Positions 1 to 11,300 of a stretch of 64,000 bases of DNA are shown piece after piece. The number at the start of each line of letters is the position of its first letter. Position 1 is the first letter of the stretch. The position numbers and the translations under genes are program-made. Below the pieces are notes generated by a model. That model was not told where the DNA came from. It ran no database searches and saw nothing but the letters and a program-made list of their open reading frames with translations. The DNA is from Thalassia testudinum (taxonomy: Eukaryota > Streptophyta > Magnoliopsida > Alismatales > Hydrocharitaceae), in NCBI GenBank assembly GCA_037157565.1, contig JAZHRO010000012.1, positions 60,007,501 through 60,071,500 on the forward strand. Reading direction: 5' to 3'.

Positions 1-480
1 GGGAAACAAACATCAAAAAATGTCTTTTTCTTACAGTGGAAAGACATTGTACATCGGGCAAACGGCTATTAAATTGCGAGAAGGGGTGTTCTGTGAGTTT
101 CTTGTTTATACAAGATCCTATTTCAATAACTATCTTCAACATGCTTAGCAACTGCCATAATCCTGCCCTTATTAGTCAATGTTTGGAAATTAAATATCAA
201 CATTTGTTTGACAAGAAGATTTCTTTAAAATATTTTGTATCACATGGGAAGAAACACAACTAAAAAGATCTAAAGATATCAAAGCTATGCTGACAATTAA
301 TAACATGAAAGAGACGATCCACGAAATACAACAAAAACATAATTGCAAACAATAGGCAATAATATTTGCAAATAATTAATAGGCATTAAATAATTGCATA
401 CGGTTAAAATTCTTTCAATATATAAAAGTAAGAAAACCAAATAAAAGAAGTAAGGTATCTTCGATATATAAAGCTGTATA
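1..480. other. No recognisable feature
   Basis: AT-rich sequence. A 75-codon open frame at 36-263 on the plus strand matches no domain I know and is probably chance. No termini, primer sites or tRNA-like boxes were seen. Confidence 0.5.
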
Positions 481-484
481 TTGA

Positions 485-620
485 CATCCACTAAGGTATG
501 GTCAAATAGTAAAGACTCTTAAACTTTGAACAAGAGAGACTTAGGTTCAAGTTTTCGTATGTGTATTATCTAGAGGATTGATGGGTAGAAGATAACCAAT
601 TTATTTCAAAAAATTATTTT
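485..620 (+). repeat. Candidate tRNA-derived SINE head
   Basis: A box-A-like stretch (TATGGTCAAATAGTAAAG, about 497-514) is followed about 45 bp later by a box-B-like stretch (GGTTCAAGTTTTC, from 544). That spacing suits an internal RNA polymerase III promoter of a tRNA-derived SINE. A short A/T-rich tail (TTTCAAAAAATTATTTTG) follows near 605-620. I did not find flanking target duplications. It could also be a decayed tRNA or a chance match. Confidence 0.4.
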
Positions 621-1605
621 GTTTATCAATGTCTTTCAGCTTTGATCAGCTAAGCATGTATGGTATCTTTGTAAGTGTAGATCCATTCCCTTACTATAGG
701 ATTTCCCCGCTAAGTGAGAAAAATTATCAATTCTTGACAAGGGAAAAATTTTATACCCAAAAATCAACCCCAAAAGACATTAAGGCCCATAGACGAGCAA
801 AGACCTAAGACAAGCCCATTAGCCTTGAGCTCAACTAGGTACCCATTAGAAGATCCAATCGAGAACTGAAGGTTGTCCCATCGGGACAAGTTAGTGTCCC
901 GCAAGCATATACCTACCAAATAGAGCCCACCTGTGAAGGAAAGTGATATGTCTCGAAGGCCTCTCAATTAGCAACAGAATCGTCGCTAGGGTTTCCGTTA
1001 AATAATCTAAATAAAATAAAATCAATAATATCAAAATAATAAAAAAGATGTATAATATTTAAATTTACATGAAAATTTCACTCACGATGAAGAAAGAGAA
1101 AATCACCTGTTAATTGTATTAGATTACAATTTGACAAAATTCCCTAAGATTTCTGTAACCTAATAAGGAAAAAGTAGGCGACGATAGTCGATTATTGAAT
1201 CCTTAAGAGATGTTGACTATCAAAGAATCCAACTAAGGAATCAATCAGGGGATCATATTCTCTATTTTATTGGAAGAAATCCTATCGGCATTAGGATTAT
1301 TATAATCTATGAAATGACAGGTCAGGAAGGCCCAAGGACTCTTCTCCAAGTATAATGTATTCGAGAGCAACGAGAGAGAGTGTGTTACTCTTGTAACACC
1401 TTTTTCATACTTAATGGATATTAAAGATTAGATTTCTTTCTCAAATGTATACCTATATTGGGTGAAGAGTAAATAATTTAGGTGTCTTCACTTGCTTTAA
1501 CTCAAGAGTTTCTTTCTAATTTGACATCAATTATGATTGTCTGATGTAGAATATATATCAAGCTTAACAAGTGTTTGTTATTCTTTCCTTTCTGATTGTT
1601 TTTGT
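621..1605. other. Unannotated AT-rich spacer
   Basis: I see no coding, RNA or transposon-terminal signal in this stretch. Confidence 0.4.
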
Positions 1606-1607
1606 TT

Positions 1608-1930
1608 TTTTTTTCTTTTTTTTTGAGGGAATAAAAATTTATGTAAAAAAGGAAAGAAGTCGATACAAAAGAATGCACCTTATAGGGGAAGGAAGAGAAA
1701 AGAAGCCTAACACCCTCAAAAGGATGAGATTACGTCCCGTAGAAATCAGAGAAGGCCAAAACCTAAAAAATAACAAGATAAATAAAGGAAAAAGAAAAAG
1801 AAGCACCCGAGATCGAGAATCGAACGATCTCCCAGAAGGAGAGCAACCCCATGCCCGTTGATACGGCAAAGTACCAGCAAGATAAAATCTCGAATACCAT
1901 GCTAACGAGAAACCAAATAAATCAATCATT
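1608..1930 (-). repeat. Retroposon-like 3' end with poly(A) tail, minus strand
   Basis: Read on the minus strand, this segment ends in a poly(A) tract, seen as a T-rich run at about 1601-1624. At its upstream end is GTTCGATTC (around 1818-1826), which looks like a tRNA-type box B, with GTTAGCATGGTATTCG about 80 bp before it as a weak box A. The arrangement suggests a SINE, or the 3' end of another poly(A) retroposon. No target duplication was found. The GC-rich segment upstream on the same strand may belong to it. Confidence 0.35.
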
Positions 1931-1981
1931 AACTTACGTCAGTAATTTCAGCTGTGATAAGCACGGAATCACACATGATCC

Positions 1982-2580
1982 CTAACAAAACAAACCTAAG
2001 CTAAAGAAAAAAGGAACCAATCCCGCACCACAACAGATACCACCAACTGACCGCCGATCTTCGACTGCAGAAGAAACCAAGCCGCAGCCACCCATAGCTG
2101 CCAAAGAGGAACGTCGCCACAGATCGGCAACACGTGGGGTTGCATGCCGCCAGCCAACACGCTCTGTCCGCACAGCCACACAAGCACATCTCGCCGCCCG
2201 CCACATAGCCGCACGTCCACACCACACCGACCATTGCACAACCACACGCCCATCGCCAACTATCGCATCGTCGCTCCTCGCAGCAAGTGCCGATCGATGT
2301 GCTAATCGCCGCACACTACACAGCCATCACCAAGAGCCGAAGTCAGCCACTCGACAACCACACGACGATCGCGCACTGTAGCACCATGTAACGATCCCCC
2401 TCGACTTCGCCACAACCACCATCGCAAAGGTCTCTACGAGCTACCAAAAGCCATGCATGTGGGAGGGGAGGGTCTATCGAAGAAGAGAAGAGGTCCAATA
2501 GGGAGAGGAGGAAGATCCGACAGCTTGGGGGACCCCGACCAACCTCGTACAGCCAATCGAGGCCCCATGCAAGTCACAAG
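1982..2580 (-). other. GC-rich low-complexity segment
   Basis: The segment is rich in CAC/CCG on the plus strand and TGG/CGG on the minus strand. Overlapping open frames (up to 110 codons on the minus strand) reflect base composition rather than coding constraint, because several frames are open at once. It lies directly upstream, on the minus strand, of the poly(A)-tailed retroposon-like sequence, so it may be the 5' part of the same element. A segment of similar texture lies at 58,980-59,690. Confidence 0.3.
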
Positions 2581-3470
2581 GGATTTTGTTAATAGGAGAT
2601 TTTTCTTCCCCTTTAGAGAAGTTTAATGAATTAAGATGCGATTGTCCTCTTCGAAATCCAACAAAAAGAAAGGAAATCCCAACTAAATACACATTTATTT
2701 TTCACGTTGTAAGCGGTACCCTTTATCTTTCTAAAAAGAAACCTTCCATCTTTAAAATACTTTGCTTTTTCGTTAGCCTCAAGAAGATGGATCAAATCCC
2801 CTGCACTCTTGGGGATCAAATCATATCTTCTTATACCCGGAAGAGAAGTGTTAAGGTATTTGGATGGGTATGTTATATATACATTCTATAATTTGGATAA
2901 TCAAAGTTTGACTCATAATCAATCAAAAGAATATTGTTAAGATACTTACCTATATGAAAAGGATATAAATATCTTGATCCTTTCATCCAAAGAAAGTATA
3001 TAACAAGAAATATTACTTTTCTTAAGATTAAATTTTATTTTAAACCTAATGATTCTCTTCAAGGGGAGAGTGGAGGTGAAGAGGATATTGGGTATGCTCT
3101 GATATTTTTGATGGTATGGCTACCGGTTGTGATGGACAAGGGGAGTGACACGAAGAACAATTGTCACATGATCTGGGTATCTTGGTACATTTAGATATTA
3201 TTTAACTCTCCTATCGCTATTCTAGATGCTAATGGTGATGATGCGATGGTGGGAGACGGTGATCCCGAGAATGCTGCATATAGTGTCTGGGATGAAAGAG
3301 GTGAGAGGTGTGTAATCACAAGGCCGCAAAGATATGTAAAATGCACTTGTTTTCCCAAACAAAATTATGTTAATTACTCACTCTCTTGCTTGAACCCAAA
3401 TTAACTATAAATATTTTTTATCGCCACTTGCATCATTTATTATTACTATGAATGTTGGAGAAGCAAAGTT
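2581..3470. other. Unannotated sequence upstream of a copia fragment
   Basis: No domain was recognised. The sequence could be a decayed part of the copia element whose reverse transcriptase starts near 3475, but I cannot show that. Confidence 0.3.
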
Positions 3471-3474
3471 GGAC

Positions 3475-4370
3475 CTAAAGTAGGTGGCTGCTACAAACGA
3501 AGAAATGAAGACCCATGTTAAAAATCAAACAGGAGAAATTGTGGATATACCCAATGACAAGTATGTCATGGGATCAAAGTGGGTGTATACGATAAAGTGC
3601 AAGCCTAATGAATAGGTAGACAAATATATGTCTAGGCTTGTGGCAAGAGACTTTACTCAAAAGTATGGTATTGACTATTCAGAGATATTTGCTTCTGTGA
3701 TGAAGATGAATTCCATGTGAGTTATGTTAGCTCTTGTAATTTAGTTTGACTGGCATTTGCACCACCTAAATGTAAAGAATGTTTTTGTGAATAGGGATCT
3801 CAAGGAAGAAGTATGCATGTTTATGCCATGAGGTTATGAACAGAAAAGAAAATGTCGCAAACTCGAAAAATCCTTATATGTGCGGAAGCAATCACAAAAG
3901 GTTTGGCTTGAGAGGCTCCATATGGCAATGCAAAGATTGGGAAGTAAGCAAGTTAATGGAGACCATACTCTCTTTGTTAGGAATAGAAATATTGGAGTAT
4001 AAATTTTTCTTGTATAGATGAATGATATAATTGTCACAAGTCATGACCAATAGGAGATTTTGAGACTGAAGGCAAAGATTGCTAAAGAGTTTGAGATCAA
4101 AGATATATGAAAGATTGCTCAACCTCATGATAATTTATTATTGTGCAAAAGGAAGCACATCCTAGATCTTCTAAAGGAAACATGGAAGCTTGGTTACAGG
4201 CTTGCGCCTACTCCTATTGAGATGAACCACCATCTAAGTCTAAAGGATGGAAATTTATTAAATGACTCCCATAAATCAAGATATCATAAGATTGTAGGAA
4301 AATTGATTTATCTATGCTCACTCAACTGAATATAATAAGTTAATTTGTGTATGCTCCTACATATGCTCAT
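3475..4370 (+). pseudogene. Ty1/copia reverse transcriptase remnant (RVT_2)
   Basis: Translated pieces in changing frames follow the copia reverse transcriptase order. Near 3530-3650 there is a DKYVMGSKWVYTIKCKP-like stretch (the K-W-V-F/Y-K-K block), then SRLVARDFTQKYGIDYSEIF (the ARLVAKG/DY-E-F block). Next come a GYEQKRKCRKLEKSLY-like piece around 3830-3885 and an MNDIIVTSHD-like piece near 4018, where family members have Y-V-D-D-x-x-x-x-G. At 4200-4330 there is a TPIEMNHHLS...SRYHKIVGKLIYL-like C-terminal block. In-frame stops and lost catalytic residues show it is dead. No LTRs or primer site were seen nearby. The family call is secure; boundaries are approximate. Confidence 0.85.
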
Positions 4371-4683
4371 GTGAATATTGTAAATAAAGTTCATTATTTA
4401 AAGAAAATCCAAGGAAAGATCTTCTCTGTAAAAAAGGACTTGGCATAAGAATCGAGGGAAACATTGACGTAGATTGGGTCGGTGTTGAAGCCAAGATAGA
4501 GAGATAGAGAGAGGGAGGAAGGGAGAGAAAATAAGGGGTCGAACACAAAAAAAAGATAAACACAAGGAGAATGGATAGAGTTACAAAAAATCTAAGAAGA
4601 GCCAATCGGGATTAGGTTGGGAGTTGCCTCACCTCGTAGAGGTTAGTGCCACCTCACCCCAAAACCCCAATGGGATTCCTTCC

Positions 4684-4791
4684 TCCTCTCCCTACGTGAG
4701 ACACCATTCCTCTCACTACAAAAATAATAACCTTTCCTCCTGCCCCTACGTGAGACATCATTCCTCTCACTACAAAAATAATAACCTTTGA
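4684..4791 (+). repeat. 54-bp tandem duplication carrying two CACTA-type termini
   Basis: Two adjacent near-identical units of about 54 bp (4684-4737 and 4738-4791) share CCTACGTGAGACA, CATTCCTCTCACTAC and AAAAATAATAACCTTT. Each contains a copy of CACTACAAAAATAATAACC, starting at 4714 and 4768. Only the second is followed by subterminal repeat-like DNA. The duplication therefore spans an insertion junction. Confidence 0.85.
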
Positions 4792-5290
4792 TGACATTTA
4801 ATATTTGTCACTATATTTTATTTGCCATTATATATAATTAGCGATACTTAAAATAATTATTGTTTAATTAATATCTTCGTTGACGTCACTAAAAGGTTAG
4901 CAACAATTGTATAATCGTCGCTAAATCATCGATATTAACGACACTTTAATTGCCACAAGTATTATCTGTAATGATCTTCTTTAGTGGTAATTTATTTACC
5001 ACTATTTCATCATTATTGATTAATATCAGTGGTAATTTAATTGACGCTATTAATGTTGCTATATACTTCATTCAATGACTTTTTTATGTCACTAAATTAC
5101 TACTATTGATTTACTTTAGCAATTATTTGTATCTCTAAATTACCAATATTGATTTGCTTTGATAGCATTTTCTTATGTCATTAAATCGTCACTAATTATT
5201 TACTTTAATGATACTTTATTTTACCATTTAATTTCCACTATTAATTAATTTTAATGATCCTATGAGTTAATTATATTCTTTACTACGAAA
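4768..5290 (+). mobile_element. CACTA (En/Spm) element terminus with subterminal repeats
   Basis: The segment opens with CACTACAAAAAT, the canonical terminus of plant CACTA elements. It continues for about 500 bp with reiterated short motifs such as GTCGCTAA, TTGACGTCACTA, GTGGTAATTTA and TTGCCATTA. Such subterminal repeats are expected to bind transposase. No matching opposite end was found nearby, so this is one end of a larger or truncated element. Confidence 0.65.
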
Positions 5291-5434
5291 TAAAATTTTT
5301 TTACAAGCACAAAATATAAAGGCCCAAGCACAAAGTCCTTTTCATTGCCCAGATCATCAAAGTACACATTCTCCTGTTAGGGGTAATACAAGAGAAAAAA
5401 TAAAAATACAATAAATATGAAGTACTTTATCAAC

Positions 5435-5527
5435 TCAACTTAAATCATCTGCAGCTTCAACCTTCTTCAAAATATTAATACCAGTAGCACCAACATCCAC
5501 TGTCTTTGACAAATTGGCAAAACAACT
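5435..5527 (-). other. Exon-like open segment, unidentified
   Basis: On the minus strand one frame reads NLSKTVDVGATGINILKKV and then an acidic end and a stop at 5435-5437. The codon pattern looks protein-like, but I do not recognise the protein. It lies about 340 bp downstream, on the same strand, of the ribosomal protein S6-like fragment; a shared transcript is possible but not shown. Confidence 0.3.
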
Positions 5528-5864
5528 TGGATTATATGCAAACTAACAACTTGGATTACCAAAATGGGTAGTGTGCCTATAATAAAGTTAAAGCTCTATT
5601 TCTGATATAGCAATAAAATACCTATCAGAGATTGTTCATATTTTGACTTTTCAAGAGCCTGCAAAGATAACCAAATATTATATAATTAAAAGGGTCAAAT
5701 AACAAAGTCAATATTACTACAAAAGCACTTTAGTCATAGTCTAACTAAATATACACAAAGGATAACCAGAAATGAACTAGAAGCCAGATAAATGTAAACC
5801 AGAAAGGTGCCAGAAAATCTAAATAAATGACCTTATTCTTTGACAATAAATGGGAAGCTTCCCA

Positions 5865-5983
5865 TTAATCAGCCTGGGACATTTCAATTCTCTTCTTTTT
5901 CTCAGCAATCGTAGCTCTCTTCCTTTGCAGGGTAAGGGGAGTAACCAACCTCTGGATCTTGGGTGCTTTATTGCACTTCTATC
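5865..5983 (-). pseudogene. Ribosomal protein S6 (eS6) exon fragment
   Basis: The minus-strand translation reads [18 protein letters not shown], then [13 protein letters not shown], then a divergent tail and a stop at 5865-5867. This matches the conserved central-to-C-terminal part of the 40S subunit protein eS6. A plausible splice acceptor (TTCTTGGCAG) lies just upstream on this strand. The normal C-terminal helix with its Ser phosphorylation sites is absent, and I saw no upstream exons before the LINE insertion. The likeliest reading is a captured or decayed gene fragment. The family match is strong; functionality is very unlikely. Confidence 0.7.
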
Positions 5984-6446
5984 CTGCCAAGAAGGATTTA
6001 AAACCACATCAGTCAAAAGAGAAGATGATGATGGGTAAAATCAAGATTACAACTCAGAATAGTCATGTATGAGACAACCTAATTTAAAACGAAGGATGAC
6101 AAACAAAAGAATCTATACATCAAGAATAGTCATGTCTGATATCTTTTCTTTGATTCTCAATTATGCTGACTGTAATTCTGGTAAGTTTGGATGTTTTGCT
6201 ACTGATGTAATTATGAGATAATTGGACCATTGGCCTTAGTCTGATATCTATTTGGGTTTACCAATGATGAGATAATTCTGGCATAATCGTAATTAGTCTG
6301 ATAATTGTGAGATAATTCTGGTCTGGAAGTTTAATAAATTGAGATATAATTTGCTACTGGTTTTACCAATTCTGCTTGTGTCAATAATATGGTTTGTAAT
6401 TGTCCATCAGCTATTTTGTTGTTGTTGCTATTGGTCGTATTTTCAT

Positions 6447-6460
6447 ATTTTGATCTTTTA
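6447..6460. repeat. 14-bp target site duplication of LINE-1, 3' side
   Basis: ATTTTGATCTTTTA occurs here, next to the LINE poly(A) end, and again at 9609-9622 next to the LINE 5' junction. An exact 14-bp repeat is typical of target-primed reverse transcription. Confidence 0.95.
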
Positions 6461-6489
6461 TTTTTATTTTTTTTGAGAAAGTGAGGAAT

Positions 6490-6507
6490 GCTATCGATGA
6501 CGATAGC
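6490..6507 (-). other. 3'-terminal stem-loop of LINE-1
   Basis: GCTATCG-ATGA-CGATAGC forms a perfect 7-bp stem about 20 bp from the poly(A) tract. A hairpin in this position can act as the RNA site recognised by the element's own reverse transcriptase. Confidence 0.6.
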
Positions 6508-6658
6508 AGGCCGCGAACATTTTATTCAAATTTCCTTTTTAAAAAAATTACAATGAATCACTCCACTCTTTTACAAATTTCCAACACTCCCAACACACGT
6601 TCCAAAAATTAATAGAACTCCCTTTAAACAAACGCTCATTTCGAGCACGCCACACACA

Positions 6659-9590
6659 TCACATTACTCCAGCCATCTTCACTTGCCACTCCCCTTTCGT
6701 CAAAATTCTTCTCCATAATTCTTCCCATGTGGGGAGAGCTTCCCCGAACACTTTCCTCCAAACTTGATCCATCACGAGACAAGAGGAAAATAAATGTATC
6801 CTACTATCTGATGGGAGGTTGCATAATGGGCAATTTTGAGAGGGACACGCCAACCTTCTTGTTCTCAGATCATCGATCACCAGGCCATCTCACCTACATA
6901 ACCACAAGAAAATTTTGTTCTTCAGCGGAATCTTCAAGGACCAAATTATGGCACACTCCCTGTCTTCCCTCAACTGATCAAAGTTAGAGTTAGCTATCAG
7001 ATTTTTGTATGCCTTGGCTGGGGTGAACAGGCCACGTTTCCACCTAAAGGAGTCTATTCCTCCCACCGGCTGGAAAGCTTCAATTTCAGACAGCAGGCAC
7101 TCCTGTTCAGCCTGCGTGCGCCCTCCATAGCGCGATCCAGCACCTGCAATGTTCCATCTACCGCAGTTGTCATCCCAGCAGTCACTGATGGTGCTCCTAC
7201 TGTTTGCTGCCGCTGAAAATGCCCTCGGGAAAGCCTCACACAACATTCCCCGGTCCGACCAACAGGCTGTCCAGAACTTGAAGTTCCTGCCGTCACCCAC
7301 AACTGGATCGAATTCAGTCCTATTGTCTTGTATTGCATTCTAGACTGAATGCCAGAATGGAGAGGGGCGTTGAGGTGGAGTGGACCAAAGCTACACAATC
7401 GAGGATCCATGAGCATCCTTGATCAGTTGCTGCCAAATTTTCCCATCATCAGAGGACAATTTCACTGCCCATTTCAGCAAGAGTGCATCATTAAATTCTT
7501 TGAGGGAACGCACCCCCAGGCCACCCTGTGATCGAGGTTTGCACAATTTCTGCCACTTAACTGAGTGCAAAAATCTTCCATCAGACTTCGTGCCTTTCCA
7601 AAAGAACCACTTCCTCATTGTGTCCAACTCTTCCACATCGCCTTCGGCGATCTAAACATAGAAAAAAAGAAGACAGGGATGGAGGTGATGACCGAATTGA
7701 GAAGAATCAATCTTCCCCCCTTAAATAAAAATTTACTGCTCCAATTTTCTAACTTGGCTAAAACTTTCTCGAATAAATTGGCCCAATCATTTTTTTTCAA
7801 CTTCCCACTTCTTAGGGGTAGACCTAAATATCTTATAGGCAGGATGGTCTCAGGCGTGTGTAGGATGGAACTAATTCTTCCCCGTCCTGTGTAGCCATGC
7901 CAAAGCAGACCAATGAAGACTTTGAACCATTTAATCTAAGGCCCGAGATCTCCCCAAAAATGTTGACCATAGTATATAAAATCTGTGCTTCTTCTCTCCC
8001 CCCCTCCACAAAAAAGACTGTGTCGTCAGCGTACTGCAGGACAGGCACCAGCACCCTGGAATTTGACAAGGAGTAACCCTTCACCAAGCCTGCACTGGCC
8101 AACCTACATGAAAATTGAGCCAACGTATCCACCGCTAGATTAAAAATTAAAGGGGCTAGTGGGCACCCTTGTCTCACACCACATTGTGGTTGTATCCACA
8201 CCCCTCACGACCTTCCATTAACTAGAGGTCAAAAGGAAGAAGTCACAATACATCTCTTCAACCATTGAACCCAGAGTGCAGGGAAGCCTCTTCTTCTAAA
8301 GATCTCCCATAGATAGGACCATGCAACAGAGTCATAGGCTCTACTGAAATCCACCTTCCACAAATACGCTTTACTCCTTGTTCTACTCCACCCTGCCACC
8401 ATCTCCTGTGCTACAATGAAGGACTCCTGTAGTGATCTATTGGGAAGAAAAGCCGATTGTACAGGACTGACCAGATCTGACAAAACACCCTTCAACCGGT
8501 TGGCCAACACTTTGCTAATGATTAGGTAGATCGAATTTGAAAGGACAATTGGTCTAAACTCTGATAGCTTCTCAGCCCCATATCTTTTCGGAAGCAGGAA
8601 CAGATATGACTTGTTTATTCTTTCCACCCCAAAATTCCCACCTTGGAATTCTTTAATGACTTCCATGACATCACCTTTGACCGCCTGCCAAAACTCCTTG
8701 TAAAAAAACACTTGAAATCCATCTGGTCCTGGCGACCCTTCCGCATTCAACCCATTCATAACCTCCATCACCTCCTGCTCTATTATGTCAGCTGTCAACC
8801 TGATTGCTGCCTGCTCCCCCACTCGAGAGAAACCAGATGCTGCCAATCTCCAGCAGCCCCTATCTGCAGCTCTGGTGGCCTCCCTGAAATACCGTATGGC
8901 TTCCCTCCGAATATCATCTTCAGAAGTTATCGTGGTTTCATCTTTCTTCAGTGATGAAATGAGGTTCACCCTCCTTGTAGCACTTGCAGCCATATGAAAA
9001 TACTTTGTGTTCGCATCACCCTCTTTCAACCATAGCTGTCTGGATTTTTCCCTCCAGTCCATCTCTCTCACCCCATCCTCAACACGAATCGCCTCTTCAC
9101 ATCTCTTTCTCTGCTCCAAATCAGCCTCATTCAACCTTCCAGCATCTTCTTTCTGATCCAGTATGCGTAGATTTGCAAGAGCTTCAGTTCTTCTTTGACT
9201 TCTCATTATATCAACAATCTGCCTATACTCCTTCAGCATAGACTTCAAGTCCCTCAGTTTCCCAGCCAACCTGCAGGTTGCCGACCCATGAATCAACTTC
9301 TGATTCCACCAACTGGTGATCATTTCTCTAAACCCCTCCTCTTTAAGCCAAGACTTCTTGAACTTAAAGTACGTATTGGTATGAGACCCCTCCCCACTAT
9401 CCCACAACAGTGGGGTATGGTCTGAAAAAGGCCGGGGCATTCCAATCACCGATGAAAGCTGAAATCTCTCTATCAACTCTACACTGCCAAAGAACCTGTC
9501 CAGTTTTGAAGCCAACCCATTACCACTCCTCCATGTGAAATTCACTCCTGCAGTTGGGTATTCGTTCAAACCCAGCTCTGAGATCAGCAT
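6659..9590 (-). pseudogene. LINE-1 ORF2: endonuclease C-terminus, reverse transcriptase, zf-RVT
   Basis: The longest open stretch is 453 codons (9590-8229). It opens in the endonuclease (TAGVNFTWRSGNG, then FSDHTPLLW) and runs into the reverse transcriptase: GSPGPDGFQVFFYKEFW, the FRPIVLSNSIYLIISKVLANRL block and KVDFSRAYDSV. After a break, 8201-7833 carries GVRQGCPLAPLIFNLAVD and the catalytic QYADDTVFF. Further pieces at 7800-7391 carry the linker (GGRLILLNSVITSIP, SQGGLGVRSLKEFN). At 7300-6659 is a zf-RVT-like domain with CPLCNLPSDSRIHLF. At least four frame changes or stops interrupt it, so it cannot make a working protein. The catalytic YADD is intact. The enzyme would nick DNA and copy its own RNA in the nucleus. 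Confidence 0.93.
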
Positions 9591-9608
9591 CTGGAAGCCG
9601 AGTGATGC

Positions 9609-9622
9609 ATTTTGATCTTTTA
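9609..9622. repeat. 14-bp target site duplication of LINE-1, 5' side
   Basis: Second copy of ATTTTGATCTTTTA, marking the 5' junction of the truncated LINE. Confidence 0.95.
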
Positions 9623-9778
9623 ATTTTGATTACAGATAATCTGCTATTGTGCAATTTATGCTAGTGGTTGAGTTGGACTACTTTGAAGTATTGATTTTTT
9701 GAAAGAATCGGATTCATAATTTGGATCTTTGTTTTCTGAGGATGCTGTTTAAATTCGTCTGAAAGCTGCATTCAGTTG

Positions 9779-9928
9779 CTATTTGCGGTCAATTGTAAAT
9801 TCAATGCTTAGCACCCCTTCCATAAGTGAACCATTCCTAATATTAACATCAGGCCTTAAATCAATTGGGTCTAAGCCACCTTTGACAACAATTACAAAAG
9901 AAAGTGCAGCCCTTGCCATAGAATCAAA
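9779..9928 (-). other. Exon-like segment, unidentified protein C-terminus
   Basis: On the minus strand, after a plausible acceptor (GTAGGTATAG), a frame reads FDSMARAALSFVIVVKGG, then LDPIDLRPDVNIRNG, then SLMEGVLSIEFTIDRK and a stop at 9779-9781. It is uninterrupted and has protein-like composition. I do not recognise the family. It lies on the same strand as the eS6-like piece but in a different protein, so it is either part of a decayed host gene or another captured fragment. Confidence 0.35.
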
Positions 9929-9939
9929 CTATACCTACT

Positions 9940-11090
9940 ATGACGTTGAAATCTTAGAAAAAGATAATCTTTCATTGTCACTGTGACGGAGAATGAATCA
10001 AAGTAATGTTGATGAATTTCGCTTGGTTGATTCTCCTAAAGTTACTTTCTCCTAAACCCTTAATAAAGTAGTTGATACGTTTTTATCAAATTACAACCAA
10101 GTTAAGTTAGAAGCAAATGATCTAAAATATAGATTTAACTTTAGTAAAATAAACCATACTAGGTCATCACTCATATTGGTATAGCTATCTAAGTTGAAAA
10201 GCATAAATTCACAAATAAGCACAATGTGTCATAAGGAGGGCAATACTAGTCTCCAAAAGAGTATTAGTCTACTAAATCAAGCCTAATGGAGGAATTATTA
10301 TAAAAATTGTCGATAAATGGGATCTAATTTTATTCTAAACACACACAAAACTACATGAATTTGAATGGTCATTCAAAAGAAACCAAAATAAAGGATTACC
10401 TCCTCAATGGTTGAGGGCTTAAGGGCGTTGCCACAAGCTTGACAACCTACCCATAGGCCAATCATGATGTTCTGAAACAAGAATGATTCAAGAATGATTC
10501 AGAGTGATTCAAAAGCTCCAGAACCTTATGCTAGAATTACACATCTCTGATTACAACATGGGGCTGCTGGTACAAAGAAGGCAAGCCTCTGATGAAATTA
10601 AATAGGCCTATATAATCAAGTAAACTTGTTTGGAAAAGGTGTCATCATGAAGCAACAATTGAAAACATGACATTTTTCGAAATTCAAAGATCATTAATAC
10701 ATGCATATTCTACGAGACACAGAAAAAATAGCACCCTAAAAATCTATGTATTTATCTCATTGACATTGTAACTAAATTCCTAAATCTGGAATGTATCAAG
10801 TGTACATGATGAATGAGAAAAACCTCAAAGCTCTTCTCTGGAAGTGAGCCACTAAATTTTCCCACACATATTCCTTTGTTTATGTTTCAAATGCAACGTT
10901 TTAACACAGGATTTGCAATAGAAATAAAAGTTTCTACATACAAAAAATATAACATAGCATCAATAGAATATATGACTTGCTCAAAAAAAAAAAACATCAT
11001 AACTTTACCTAAAAATTAGATGCCAACCAAGACATTAGAGAAGTAAAATTTTAGGGGAAATCTCACTGTAAGGTCAAATTCTCAACCAAG
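9940..11090. other. Unannotated spacer
   Basis: AT-rich sequence without recognisable coding, RNA or element-end signals. Confidence 0.4.
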
Positions 11091-11097
11091 CTAACAT

Positions 11098-11300
11098 TCA
11101 CCTCCTGAGTATGGTGATATTCCAGAATATGTTGCTGGTCAGCTTGGTTTGGCTGGTGATTAATGGACCGGCATCCCAAATAAATGGGGTGCAAAGACCA
11201 CTGCACCTCCTCCTATTGTCGATGTTCCTGCCACCTAGATAGCTGGCGGTGGCTAGGATGCTGCTACACTGCGACCAAATGGTTGGTCCTAGAGTCAGTG
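11098..11300 (+). pseudogene. Coding-like fragment with stops, unidentified
   Basis: The plus-strand translation PEYGDIPEYVAGQLGLAGD, then WTGIPNKWGAKTTAPPPIV and DVPAT, looks like the acidic, Trp-containing tail of a conserved protein. Stops interrupt it and no start or introns were seen. It faintly recalls the C-terminal tail of the laminin-receptor-like 40S protein SA, but I am not confident. It may be another ribosomal-protein retropseudogene. Confidence 0.3.

Larger units (their letters stand above)
6461..9608 (-). mobile_element. 5'-truncated L1-type LINE retrotransposon (LINE-1)
   Basis: A minus-strand non-LTR retrotransposon bounded by an exact 14-bp target duplication. Its poly(A) tail is seen as T-runs at 6461-6474. 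It begins in the C-terminal half of the endonuclease, so ORF1 and the N-terminal endonuclease are missing, as is usual after incomplete reverse transcription. Downstream are the reverse transcriptase, the linker and a zf-RVT-type C-terminal domain. A 7-bp perfect stem-loop sits just before the poly(A). The insertion separates the eS6-like fragment from the exon-like segment at 9779-9928. Confidence 0.95.

Noticed and set aside
1639..2314. Several overlapping minus-strand open frames up to 110 codons
   Set aside because: Three frames are open over the same GC-rich DNA and none has a recognisable domain, so composition explains them.
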